Positions 1 to 9,559 of a stretch of 64,000 bases of DNA are shown here, in pieces; the first letter of the stretch is position 1; each line of letters starts with the position of its first letter. The DNA comes from Actinomycetes bacterium. Its GTDB lineage: Bacteria > Actinomycetota > Acidimicrobiia > Acidimicrobiales > RAAP-2. The position numbers were made by a program, and so were the translations under genes. The stretch is taken from assembly GCA_021793515.1 (NCBI GenBank), contig JAJYSP010000007.1:23038-87037 (forward strand). The letters run 5' to 3'. The notes beneath the pieces were generated by a model, which ran no database searches, had not been told where the DNA came from, and saw only the letters and a list, made by a program, of their open reading frames with translations.

Positions 1-257
1 CGAACCACCTGCCAGGTGTCCGGCGGCCCCTCCACCACGACCACCATCACCGGTCCGCTCGTGATGAACCGCACCAGATTCTCGTAGTACTCGCGCCCTA
101 CGTGTTCGGCGTAGTGCTGGGCCGCAGTGTCGCTATCCAAGGTGCGCAACTCGGCGGCGACGAACCGCAAACCTTTTCGCTCGAGTCGCCCGAGGATCTC
201 GCCCACGAGTCCCCGTTCGACCCCGTCGGGTTTGATGATCACCAGCGTTTGATTCAC
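1..257 (-). CDS. ndk: Nucleoside diphosphate kinase, N-terminal part (3' end outside window)
   Basis: Reverse-strand translation from GTG at 257: (M)NQTLVIIKPDGVERGLVGEILGRLERKGLRFVAAELRTLD...AQHYAEHVGREYYENLVRFITSGPVMVVVVEG, the NDK N-terminus. Confidence 0.88.
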   Translation of the reverse strand, partial: MNQTLVIIKPDGVERGLVGEILGRLERKGLRFVAAELRTLDSDTAAQHYAEHVGREYYENLVRFITSGPVMVVVVEGPPDTWQVV

Positions 258-277
258 AACGTTCAAATCTAACAGTC

Positions 278-1606
278 TCAACGCAGATGCCGAGATGGCA
301 GGTGGAGTACTTCGCTACGAACCTCGGCGATGACGTAGAGGCTGCCCGTCACCACGATCAAGTCCTCGTCGGTGGAACGTTCGCGAGCGTGCGCCAGCGC
401 CGAGACGCTTGAACCGTGCTCTAACGCGACGCCCCCGTGACGGCGAACCGCCACCGCCACCGTGGCCGCGTCGACCGCGCGCGGCGACTGGGGTGCACAG
501 CAGTGGAACTCCGTGAACCCCGCCGCCACTAATGGCGCCACCATGTCGTCAATATTGCGACCGGTCAACATGCCGATCACGCAACGACGTTCACCGTCGA
601 CGTGAAAGGCGCCGTCAATCGTGGCGACGAGCGCGGCGATACCCGCGGGGTTGTGCGCGCCATCGATCACCACCATCGGTCGATGAGCGATCACTTCCAT
701 TCGTCCGGGCATGCGCACCGCCGACAACGTCGCGCGCACGACCTCGTCACCGAGCGCTCGCCCGAGGAACGCCTCGGCCGCGACGATCGCGGTGGTCGCG
801 TTTATCCCCTGGTGAATACCGTGAAGTGACACGACGATCTCGTCGTAGTGCGCATACGGCGTTCGCAGTGAAAGTAGGCGCCCACCAATCGCCAGATCAT
901 TCCGTTCGAGTTCGAAACCATCACCGACGAACCACGGCGTCGCGCCGATTTCGTCCACACGTCGTTGGGCGATCTCCACGACGATCGCGTTGGTGGTCGC
1001 AACGATGGCGACGGCGCCGGTTCGGAAAATGCCAACCTTGTCCTTCGCGATGTCGCCGATGGTCGGACCGAGCACCGCAGTGTGGTCGAGGTCGACGTTC
1101 GTGAGCACGGTGACGTCCCCGTCAATGACGTTGGTGGAGTCCCACGTCCCGCCGAGGCCCACTTCGATGACCGCGACGTCCACCCCTTCGTCAGAGAAGT
1201 GCAGGAGGGCGGCGACCGTGAGCAACTCGAAGCGCGTGAGCGCGATCCCCGAGACGGACTCGACGTCGGCGAGTCGCCCGAAGAGATCAGTGAACACGTC
1301 GTCGTCGATCGCTTCGCCGTTAACCGCGATGCGCTCGTTCACCGCGTGGAGGTCGGGACTCGTGAAGGTGCCCACGCGCAGACCCGTCGCTCGCAGCAGT
1401 TCACTTGTCATCGTCGTCGTCGAGCCCTTACCGTTAGTACCGGTGATATGGATCGACGGGTAGTCGTGGTGCGGGTCGGCCAGCAGCGCCAGCGTCTCGA
1501 CGATGGGCTGCAGTGTGGGTGGTGACTGCCGGTTCGGCGACACCCGTTCGAAGTCGACGTGGGACTCGAGCCAGCCCAACGCCTGGGCGTAAGTTTCAAA
1601 TCGCAC
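278..1606 (-). CDS. folC: Bifunctional folylpolyglutamate synthase / dihydrofolate synthase
   Basis: ITGTNGKGSTTTM P-loop, HLxAVNERIAVNGE, VIEVGLGGTWDSTNV, and VIDGAHNPAG motifs. Confidence 0.92.
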   Translation of the reverse strand: MRFETYAQALGWLESHVDFERVSPNRQSPPTLQPIVETLALLADPHHDYPSIHITGTNGKGSTTTMTSELLRATGLRVGTFTSPDLHAVNERIAVNGEAIDDDVFTDLFGRLADVESVSGIALTRFELLTVAALLHFSDEGVDVAVIEVGLGGTWDSTNVIDGDVTVLTNVDLDHTAVLGPTIGDIAKDKVGIFRTGAVAIVATTNAIVVEIAQRRVDEIGATPWFVGDGFELERNDLAIGGRLLSLRTPYAHYDEIVVSLHGIHQGINATTAIVAAEAFLGRALGDEVVRATLSAVRMPGRMEVIAHRPMVVIDGAHNPAGIAALVATIDGAFHVDGERRCVIGMLTGRNIDDMVAPLVAAGFTEFHCCAPQSPRAVDAATVAVAVRRHGGVALEHGSSVSALAHARERSTDEDLIVVTGSLYVIAEVRSEVLHLPSRHLR

Positions 1607-1609
1607 GGT

Positions 1610-2872
1610 CTAACTCGCGCGACGAGAACGCGTCGCCTTCCGTAGTTCGTAGAGCGGTGGCACGTGCTCGCGCACCGACTCCGCGGTCACCACGCAGCGC
1701 ACGACGTCGGTACGACCGGGCACGTCGTACATGGTCTCAAGTAGCACACTCTCGAGGATCGAACGCAGCCCGCGGGCCCCCGTTCCGCGCTCGAGGGCGA
1801 GGTCGGCGATCGCTGCGAGGGCGTCGGTCTCGATCACCAACTCAACGCCATCCATGGCGAGTACCTGGCGGAACTGCTTGACCAGTGAGTTCTTGGGCTC
1901 GGTCAGAACGTCGATCAGCATCGAACGGTCGAGCTGCTGGACCGCTCCGACGATGGGGAGCCGACCGATGAACTCGGGAATGAGTCCGAACTTCATCAGG
2001 TCCTCAGGCAGGGCGTAGCGGAAGAGCTCGATGTCGCCGGAACGCTTCGCCTCGATCGGCGAATTGAACCCGATCGTCTTCTTACCGAGTCGCCGCTCGA
2101 TGATCGACTCGAGACCAGAGAACGCTCCGCCGCAGATGAACAGGATGTTGGACGTGTCGATCGTGATGAACTCTTGGTGCGGGTGCTTACGTCCACCCTG
2201 AGGTGGCACACTCGCGACCGTCCCCTCGAGGATCTTCAAGAGTGCCTGTTGGACACCCTCACCCGAGACGTCGCGCGTGATCGACGGGTTCTCTGACTTA
2301 CGAGCGATCTTGTCGATCTCGTCGATGTAGATGATCCCACGTTCGGCGCGCTTCACGTCGAAGTCAGCGGCTGAAAGCAATTTCAAGAGAATGTTCTCGA
2401 CGTCTTCGCCCACGTAACCCGCCTCGGTGAGTGCGGTCGCGTCGGCGATGGCGAAGGGGACGTTGAGCATCCGAGCAAGTGTTTGTGCGAGGAACGTCTT
2501 GCCGCAGCCGGTCGGCCCGAGCAGGAGCACGTTGGACTTGGCGACCTCGACGTCGTCGTCGTGGAGCGGACCCGTCTGGATGCGCTTGTAGTGGTTGTAG
2601 ACGGCGACCGAGAGGATCTTCTTCGCCTCGACTTGGCCGATGACGAATTCGTCGAGGAACGACGAGATCTCTCGCGGCGTGGGAAGTTCGTCAAGGACGA
2701 ATTCGGGGCGATCGCCGAACTCGTCGGCGATGATGTCGTTGCACAGGTCAATGCACTCGTCGCAGATATAGACGCTCGGACCAGCGATCAACTTCTTGAC
2801 TTGCTTTTGACCCTTCGCGCAGAAACTGCACTTGATGAGGTCGCTGCCTTCGCCAAACTTTGCCACAAGCAC
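1610..2872 (-). CDS. clpX: ATP-dependent Clp protease ATP-binding subunit ClpX
   Basis: N-terminal C4 zinc domain (CSFCAKGQ...CDECIDLC), Walker A GPTGCGKT, Walker [14 protein letters not shown]. Confidence 0.96.
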   Translation of the reverse strand: MLVAKFGEGSDLIKCSFCAKGQKQVKKLIAGPSVYICDECIDLCNDIIADEFGDRPEFVLDELPTPREISSFLDEFVIGQVEAKKILSVAVYNHYKRIQTGPLHDDDVEVAKSNVLLLGPTGCGKTFLAQTLARMLNVPFAIADATALTEAGYVGEDVENILLKLLSAADFDVKRAERGIIYIDEIDKIARKSENPSITRDVSGEGVQQALLKILEGTVASVPPQGGRKHPHQEFITIDTSNILFICGGAFSGLESIIERRLGKKTIGFNSPIEAKRSGDIELFRYALPEDLMKFGLIPEFIGRLPIVGAVQQLDRSMLIDVLTEPKNSLVKQFRQVLAMDGVELVIETDALAAIADLALERGTGARGLRSILESVLLETMYDVPGRTDVVRCVVTAESVREHVPPLYELRKATRSRRAS

Positions 2873-2929
2873 CCTCCGACACGACCTGACCCATCCATCC
2901 TAGGATGCGCGGTCGCTAAAACTCGGTAC

Positions 2930-3538
2930 CTACGAACGAGGGCTGATTACCTCGTCGATAAGGCCATATTCCACGGCTTCGTCCGCACCGATGATGAAGT
3001 CACGGTCCGTGTCCTTGGTGATGCGCTCCACCGACTGGCCGGTGTCGTTGGCCAACATGAAGTTCAGCATGTCTTTCATCCGAAGGATCTCGCGAGCTTG
3101 AATCTCAATGTCTGACGCCTGACCGCCGACACCGCCCCAGGGCTGGTGCAGCAGAACTCGGGCGTGAGGCAAGGCGTAGCGCTTACCCTTTGCGCCGGCG
3201 CCGAGCAAGACGGCTGCCGCCGATGCCGCCTGACCGAAGCAGAATGTCGACACGTCAGGCTTGATGTACTTCATCGTGTCGTAGATCGCGAGGAGCCCCG
3301 TGATGTCGCCACCGGGCGAGTTGATGTAGAGATTGATGTCTTTCTCGGGGTCCTCGGACTCGAGGAACAACATCTGCGCGCAAATCAAGTTAGCCACGGT
3401 GTCGTCGATCGGGGTTCCGAGGAAGATGATCCGCTCGCGCAGAAGGCGACTGTAGAGGTCGTATGCTCGCTCGCCACGATTTGACGACTCGACGACCGTG
3501 GGCACCAAGTAGTTCTGAGCTCGAAAGTGTTCGTTCAC
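2930..3538 (-). CDS. clpP: ATP-dependent Clp protease proteolytic subunit
   Basis: [45 protein letters not shown] motifs; adjacent to clpX. Confidence 0.96.
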   Translation of the reverse strand: MNEHFRAQNYLVPTVVESSNRGERAYDLYSRLLRERIIFLGTPIDDTVANLICAQMLFLESEDPEKDINLYINSPGGDITGLLAIYDTMKYIKPDVSTFCFGQAASAAAVLLGAGAKGKRYALPHARVLLHQPWGGVGGQASDIEIQAREILRMKDMLNFMLANDTGQSVERITKDTDRDFIIGADEAVEYGLIDEVISPRS

Positions 3539-3547
3539 GGCTATACC

Positions 3548-4882
3548 TTAAACGTCCATTTCGAGGGATTGATCGACACTCAAGAGCGCCGGGTCGATAA
3601 CCAATCCCTCCGGATCGACGTAGGTGACGTTCTCCGTGAGCCAGCGAGACGCCTTCATCTTGGCGACCTCAGCGGTGAAGGCGACCGTTCGACCGGTGTC
3701 ACGAAGGTTGGTGCGCAGGACATCAGGTTCCACCGACATGGCCTCAGCCGTTTTCACTAGCTCCTCGTCGATCTCCTCGTCGCTCGGCTCGAGGCCTTCG
3801 GCGCGCACGAGCGCCCGCAGTGCGAGGTCGATGCGTACCGCTCGCGCCGCGTCGGCTCGCAGGGACTCGAGCAACGCATCAGGCGTCTGGTTGGTCACCT
3901 GCAAGAACATTTCGAGGCTCAACTTCTGTTCGGCGAGCCGGTGGCCGAGGTCGTGGAGACGCTCGTTGGTCTCACTCGCGACCAGGGCTTCAGGAGCGGC
4001 ATCTTCGGCGACGAGTTCGCCGAGGGCTACCAGAACTGCGTCGCGTTGGGCGAACTGCGCCTCCATCACCTTGCGCCGGCGCATCTGGTCGACGAGTTGA
4101 TCGCGCATTTCGGCCACGGTCTGCCACTCAGTGTTCTCAGCCACCCATTCATCGGTCAATTCGGGAAGTACCCGCTCCTTGACCTGCTTCAGTTTCATGG
4201 CGTAGGTGACGACCCCGCCCCCCTGGACGCTGCCGTTGACGGTCAGGTTCTCGCCGGCTCGCAGCCCGAGAATGAGCTCATCCACACCTTCGGTGATCGC
4301 CCCGGAGCCCACGGTGTACATGTAGTCACTCATCTCGAGGGGTTCGGCCTCACCCGCGACCTGGGTCGCCGTCACGTCCATTGTGACCAGGTCACCGGTC
4401 ACGATGGGGCGGTCCACGTCGTTCAACGTCGCGTCGGTCTCGCGGAAGCGGTCGATCTGCGTCTCGACCTCGGTGTCGGTTACCTGCGGCGACGGCAGCG
4501 TCACTCGCAGCGCGCGATGGCCACTGATGGTGACCTCCGGACGCACTTCGACGTCAGCCTCGAACACCAGTGGCCCTTCGACCTCGCCACCAGTGACGGT
4601 GATTTCGGGTTCGGCAATGGGGTCGACGGCGGTGTCGGCGATCGCCCGCGCGTAAAAGTCCGGCATCGACTCACGAATGGCCTCACTACGCAAGACGTCG
4701 GCGCCACCGATGTGGGCGATCAAGACGTTCTTTGGCACTTTGCCCTTACGGAAACCCTTGACGGAGACCTGCTTCGAAAGCGTTTGAGCCGCCTTGTCGA
4801 TTGCGTCGGACATCTCGGCGTCGTCGAGCTCGACGACCAGCTTCACGTGGTTATTTTCGAGGTTGGAAACGGTTGCGCGCAT
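3548..4882 (-). CDS. tig: Trigger factor
   Basis: N-terminus MRATVSNLENNHVKLVVELD, GFRKGKVPKNVL; next to clpP/clpX. Confidence 0.93.
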   Translation of the reverse strand: MRATVSNLENNHVKLVVELDDAEMSDAIDKAAQTLSKQVSVKGFRKGKVPKNVLIAHIGGADVLRSEAIRESMPDFYARAIADTAVDPIAEPEITVTGGEVEGPLVFEADVEVRPEVTISGHRALRVTLPSPQVTDTEVETQIDRFRETDATLNDVDRPIVTGDLVTMDVTATQVAGEAEPLEMSDYMYTVGSGAITEGVDELILGLRAGENLTVNGSVQGGGVVTYAMKLKQVKERVLPELTDEWVAENTEWQTVAEMRDQLVDQMRRRKVMEAQFAQRDAVLVALGELVAEDAAPEALVASETNERLHDLGHRLAEQKLSLEMFLQVTNQTPDALLESLRADAARAVRIDLALRALVRAEGLEPSDEEIDEELVKTAEAMSVEPDVLRTNLRDTGRTVAFTAEVAKMKASRWLTENVTYVDPEGLVIDPALLSVDQSLEMDV

Positions 4883-4916
4883 AGGAGATGCCAGCCTACC
4901 GTTTGCCAGGCGCTAT

Positions 4917-5729
4917 CTAAATCATCACGCGCATGGCGTCGGCGAACCGCTGGGCAGCGCCTCGATCACCTCGAACGTCAGTGGCCGAGGCGCGAAGGAA
5001 CGCATCAGCGCTGATCCGACCGGCTGCGAGGCGCCAGAAGAGGGCGACCGGCGTGCTGATCTCAGTAGTCGGGGGCGTCGCCAGTTCGGCTACCGGCTGA
5101 CAACGTCCCTCGGCCATCGCCACCATCACCGTTCGACCGGCCCGCCCGCTCAGGTTGAGCTGCATCGTGAAACCGTCGGGCGCCTGCATCCGCTTGCCGA
5201 CCACGAACGGAATCGCCGCTTCGAAGCGATTTACTACGATCTCCTCGCCCGGCCCGTGGTCGTCGGCGGGTTCGAGCAACGCGTCGCGAATGTCTTGGAG
5301 ATGGATCCAGCTGTCCAGGACTCGGGTCTCTTGAAACCGGTGATACGGCCGCTCGCCCTCGGGACTCCAACCGACTCGTTCCCAGTCCTCGTCGTTGAGC
5401 GCCCGGAGTCGGGCGATCGAACGAGTCGCGACGGCCATGAAACGATCTAGGACCTCGATGCCGGGTAAGCCCCGATACGCCGCCACGAATCCTTCGTTGA
5501 AACGACCAATCTCGTTCTTCACGTACTCCGGGTAGTTGTCGTCGTGCTCCGGTGGCGCCTCGCCATTGAGGACCAGCTCGAAGCCGAGTAAGTGACTGAG
5601 CACGTCGCGCACGCTCCAGCCTGGACAGGCAGTCAACGAGTCGTAGGCCGACGAGGGCTGCGGACGCACGACATCGTCAATGGAACGCCACGTCTGGTCA
5701 AGGGCATCGATGATCCACTCGTACGCCAT
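4917..5729 (-). CDS. Maleylpyruvate isomerase family mycothiol-dependent enzyme (DinB/MDMPI-like)
   Basis: TACPGWSVRDVLSHLLGFE and LDSWIHLQDIRDAL typical of the MDMPI/DinB-like fold. Confidence 0.75.
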   Translation of the reverse strand: MAYEWIIDALDQTWRSIDDVVRPQPSSAYDSLTACPGWSVRDVLSHLLGFELVLNGEAPPEHDDNYPEYVKNEIGRFNEGFVAAYRGLPGIEVLDRFMAVATRSIARLRALNDEDWERVGWSPEGERPYHRFQETRVLDSWIHLQDIRDALLEPADDHGPGEEIVVNRFEAAIPFVVGKRMQAPDGFTMQLNLSGRAGRTVMVAMAEGRCQPVAELATPPTTEISTPVALFWRLAAGRISADAFLRASATDVRGDRGAAQRFADAMRVMI

Positions 5730-5946
5730 GGTGACCTCGCTTTCCCACGTCCACCCTAGACAGTCTCCCCTCGACGGGCGCGAGGTCCTCCCGTCTCAAC
5801 TTCGTCGAGGGCGATCGACTCGCGCAGGCCAAGGTCACGTTTCGTCAGTCAGCGGCGAGCGAGCGTACACGCCGAGCTCGCCCGGCTGGACGTCTCGTCG
5901 ACCCCGTTTGGCAACGTGTGGCGCGAGATGTGTCACGATGGTGCAA

Positions 5947-6021
5947 CGGGAAGTAGCGCAGCTTGGTTAGCGCGCCTGGTTTGGGACCAGGAGGCCGCGG
6001 GTTCGAATCCCGCCTTCCCGA
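5947..6021 (+). tRNA. tRNA-Pro (anticodon TGG)
   Basis: Cloverleaf: acceptor CGGGAAG/CTTCCCG, anticodon loop TTTGGGA with TGG, T-arm GGTTCGAATCC. Confidence 0.95.
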
Positions 6022-6066
6022 CGCCGGGGACTTAGTGGAATTAGGCATTACCACTTAGTGGAATTC

Positions 6067-6108
6067 GATGTCCCCGCTGACTCCCCCTGGGGAGTCAGCG
6101 GGGACATC
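6067..6108. repeat. Perfect 20-bp inverted repeat (GATGTCCCCGCTGACTCCCC ct GGGGAGTCAGCGGGGACATC)
   Basis: Arms 6067-6086 and 6089-6108 are exact reverse complements with a 2-nt loop; direct repeat ACTTAGTGGAATT just upstream (6027-6039, 6053-6065). Confidence 0.85.
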
Positions 6109-6219
6109 ATGAGGCGAGTGACCACCACCCTTATTGTGCTGAGATGGCGCCGCGGCGCCGCTGACCGGCCATCAGACAACTAGATAGCTCGACGACCTGA
6201 ACCAAACTCGCTGATGGGG

Positions 6220-9200
6220 CTACTCAAACTCCGAGGTGACAGCCCCAAGTTGAGTGGCGTTCTCCTTCACGACTCGTCGGCTTCGCTCTTCGAATCCTCT
6301 CGACGAGGCGTTGACCTCAAGCGTGAGCGAGATTGACGCGTCTGGAGTTCCGCTCAGGTGCGCGACGACATTGTCGAGGATCTCCTCCAGTTGACGGATG
6401 GCACGAACACCATCGAGTGAGAACTGGCCGTAGAACCTAGTGGGTTCATGGTCCGTGGCACTTCCGGGCAAGGGGGTCGACGGCGTCGAACTTCCCTGAC
6501 CCTTGGTCCCCTCGTCAGGGGGCTCATTCGAGCGCTCATCCGCGACTTGCATCCCGGCGCCCCGATCAATCTCGATCTGGGCAGCGGCCACTGGGGCCGA
6601 CACCACGAAGCCGCTTCGACGGGCCTCTACGATGCGGGCGACAGCGAGTCCGACCCATCTACTGCCGTCGTGCCCGTCGGCGTAGGCGAAGGAGTCGTTC
6701 ACCCAGTCAAGTTTGGAGGTACCGTCGCTGATGGCTTTGGCGAGCACGTCGTAGGATGCCAGCCTCGGGAGATACGGGAACTGGCAGTAGGCCTTCCAGA
6801 GTGCGTCAACGCTAATGTCGGCGCGCTCGGTCCACAACGGAATTCGATCGAGATCCATCCGCACCCTTGTGCCGCCGTAGGTGGTGATGAGTCGTTCTTC
6901 ACTGTCGAGTTTCTTGGCGATGCGCTCAGGAAGGGTGGTCCCTGCGGCCGCAGGTTTGGTCTGGTGCCATCGCACCTCGCGTGTCCCGGGGTCCTGTTCG
7001 GGCACGAGCACGTGGACGAAAGTCTCCAGGATCCTTTGGTTTACCGTGTCATTCGTCTCAGCGACCTTTGAGCGAGCTTGGGCCTCGTCGCTCATTGTCA
7101 GATCGAGTCGCTCATTGCGGCGGTCGACCTCGATGGATTGCCACGCGAGGAACTGTCGTGTAGCCGAACGTAGTTCAGTGAGGCGAGCCTCGGACGGAGC
7201 GACGAAGACCAAGAGGTTGCGATTGAGCCGCGGTCCTGCGTTGCGCTGCGCGAGAATGCCTTCCGCGAAGACCGTCGCCGGTGATGTTTCGGCATTGGGT
7301 ACGTGCTGTGCCGTCAGTGGCAGCACGACAAGGTGCACGCCGTCGTCATCGTCGGTGACGTCGCCGGGACCGTCGGGGAAGGCATGAATTGCCGCGAAGG
7401 GGACACCGGAGCGTATTGATTGGATCCTTCGCTTGATTTCGTCGTCGGCGTTGTCGTCACTGAAGTTCGACGCCGCTCGATCGGCGGCCATTCGAGTGAT
7501 GTTGGCTCTGAGAGAGAACCAGTACTGTGATCCGTCAACGTAGAGATACGTGGCCTCCCCCGACAGGCGACGGAGCGCGTCGTTGAACGTTCCCGGGTTC
7601 TCGCCAGGTTGGGTGACGCCCAACGTGATCAGCTTCACGTCAATACCGCGTCTGGCTTCTTCTCGAGGTGCGGACGCCAGGTAGACGGCACGAGCGACAC
7701 GGCGGGCGGCGGAGTACCTGCCGAGGTTGGCGTTCTCCAGGTCGAGGCGCAAGGGCGTTGCGGTCGGACCATCGATGTCGGCGCGGATGACTGGGTCCCA
7801 ACCGTCGTCGAGGTACTTCGTGAGCTCAGAGTTCACTCGTGGGTCGTCCATCGGGATCGTCCCCGGCATGATGAGCAGGCTCTGGTCGCCTCGCTGCCAG
7901 AGCACGGAGATGACCGTCGCCATGAGACGTAGTACACCGCGTGTCCGTTGAAAGCGGTCGAGTGATGACCAGTCCTTGTAGAGGCGGTCGAAGAGCTCTG
8001 GGTGGATTGGGTAGGAAAGCTCCATCCGGCGCCGGTAGTCCGCCTCAGAAGTCTCTGAGGGGAAGTCAGCGCTGTGCTTCTGGTAGAGGTCAGAGAACGC
8101 ACGAATCACGCCATCGCGCACCCTCGCGTTGTCGGCGGTCATTGGCTCGAAGAGTCGGCGGCGCACGATCTCGAAGCTCTCATCATCTTCCGCTGGCTTC
8201 CACTGCGCCGACTTGCGGCGCACGACGTTGCTGAGTCGAACGAGGGCATCTCGACCGCGCTCTCCACCCACCTCGATGTCGCTCGCGGGAATCGAAACCA
8301 GGACCACCACGTTCGGCACCGCTGCAGCGGCCTCGGTCAAGGTCTGTGCGAAGGTGAACTGCGTATCGAAGTGGCCGCCAATCAGCGCGGGCTCATTCTC
8401 CGTGGCCGGTAGCTGGCGGGCGTAAGCGACCCACTCATCGATCAAGATGATCGATGGTCCCGCAAGTCGGAACAGTTCAATGAGCTTCTCGCCAGGGTTC
8501 GTTCCGGACCGGTCGTCGGCTTCAACGAGGCGGTACCCCGGGGCACCGGCTAGTTGGTACGCGATCTCGCCCCAGATGGTCCGCGTCTCAATGCCGCCCC
8601 CCTTGGCGTTGGGAGACGCCGGGGACAGGAACTGACCGACGACCACTGCTCGGGCAATCGACGTCGGCAGTTCAATCCCCTCTTCGGCGAGCAGTTCGCC
8701 AATCCCGGGGAGCTCCAAAGCTGAGATCCCTGAAGCGAGGTGGTACAGGGCAATCATCGAGTGGGTCTTGCCACCACCGAAGTTCGTCTGGAGGTCCACC
8801 ACCGGATCGCCCCCCTGTCCCGAGAGGCGCCGAGCGGCGCCGGTGAGGAGCTGTCGAAGGCCGTGAGTGAGGTAGGTGCGACCGAAGAAGGCGACGGGGT
8901 CCTGGTACTCGGCGTCGGCATTGTTGGTGGCAACCTGGAAGAGGTCTGCGGCAAACTCCGCCTGCTCGAACCGGCCGCTGGCGACGTCGGCGTGGGGGGT
9001 GATCACGTCGCGCCATGGAGTGAGCCCCTTGAGCGGCTCGCCTTCGGTTGGCTTGGCTGCAGTCTTTCGCCGTTCGGAACGCCCTTGTTCGTCGAAGACT
9101 TGTCGCTGTAGGTCTCGCTTGAGTTGCTGGACGATCTGGATCTGGTCACGAGCACTCACCGCCTGCAACAGGCGCTCGGCGGTGTCAAGAAGCCGATAAA

Positions 9201-9510
9201 CATCGTCCGAACTGAACTGATTCTGATGCGCCCAGGAGTTTCTTCCATCGCGGAGTTCGCCCACGTAGGCGCGTTCAGCTTGCCCCATGTGTTGACGCCA
9301 TACCTCTTGCCAGGAGTTCTGCATACCCTTCAGGAGGAAGATCAGATCATTCGGATCGGCCACCCCGGCCGCACCCTTGTCTCGACCGTGAATCACGGTC
9401 AGCCAGTCGGCCCCGTAGTGAGCTTCCCAGGCAAGTTCACACACCGGGCGCAGCCCGTCGCGGACTGCGTCAAGAGCCCGGCCCACTCGTTCGTTGTGGG
9501 GCATCACCAT
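6220..9510 (-). CDS. DUF499-type AAA ATPase of a helicase/methylase/ATPase (Hma-like) defence cassette
   Basis: NFGGGKTHSMIALYHLA Walker A, IILIDEWVAYARQLP, N-terminal Swt1-like region, 1096 aa; next to DUF1156 methylase. Confidence 0.8.
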   Translation of the reverse strand: MVMPHNERVGRALDAVRDGLRPVCELAWEAHYGADWLTVIHGRDKGAAGVADPNDLIFLLKGMQNSWQEVWRQHMGQAERAYVGELRDGRNSWAHQNQFSSDDVYRLLDTAERLLQAVSARDQIQIVQQLKRDLQRQVFDEQGRSERRKTAAKPTEGEPLKGLTPWRDVITPHADVASGRFEQAEFAADLFQVATNNADAEYQDPVAFFGRTYLTHGLRQLLTGAARRLSGQGGDPVVDLQTNFGGGKTHSMIALYHLASGISALELPGIGELLAEEGIELPTSIARAVVVGQFLSPASPNAKGGGIETRTIWGEIAYQLAGAPGYRLVEADDRSGTNPGEKLIELFRLAGPSIILIDEWVAYARQLPATENEPALIGGHFDTQFTFAQTLTEAAAAVPNVVVLVSIPASDIEVGGERGRDALVRLSNVVRRKSAQWKPAEDDESFEIVRRRLFEPMTADNARVRDGVIRAFSDLYQKHSADFPSETSEADYRRRMELSYPIHPELFDRLYKDWSSLDRFQRTRGVLRLMATVISVLWQRGDQSLLIMPGTIPMDDPRVNSELTKYLDDGWDPVIRADIDGPTATPLRLDLENANLGRYSAARRVARAVYLASAPREEARRGIDVKLITLGVTQPGENPGTFNDALRRLSGEATYLYVDGSQYWFSLRANITRMAADRAASNFSDDNADDEIKRRIQSIRSGVPFAAIHAFPDGPGDVTDDDDGVHLVVLPLTAQHVPNAETSPATVFAEGILAQRNAGPRLNRNLLVFVAPSEARLTELRSATRQFLAWQSIEVDRRNERLDLTMSDEAQARSKVAETNDTVNQRILETFVHVLVPEQDPGTREVRWHQTKPAAAGTTLPERIAKKLDSEERLITTYGGTRVRMDLDRIPLWTERADISVDALWKAYCQFPYLPRLASYDVLAKAISDGTSKLDWVNDSFAYADGHDGSRWVGLAVARIVEARRSGFVVSAPVAAAQIEIDRGAGMQVADERSNEPPDEGTKGQGSSTPSTPLPGSATDHEPTRFYGQFSLDGVRAIRQLEEILDNVVAHLSGTPDASISLTLEVNASSRGFEERSRRVVKENATQLGAVTSEFE

Positions 9511-9559
9511 GAAGTACCAACCTCGTTACTTGGAGCGGGCAACGCCGCTGAAGATCGCA

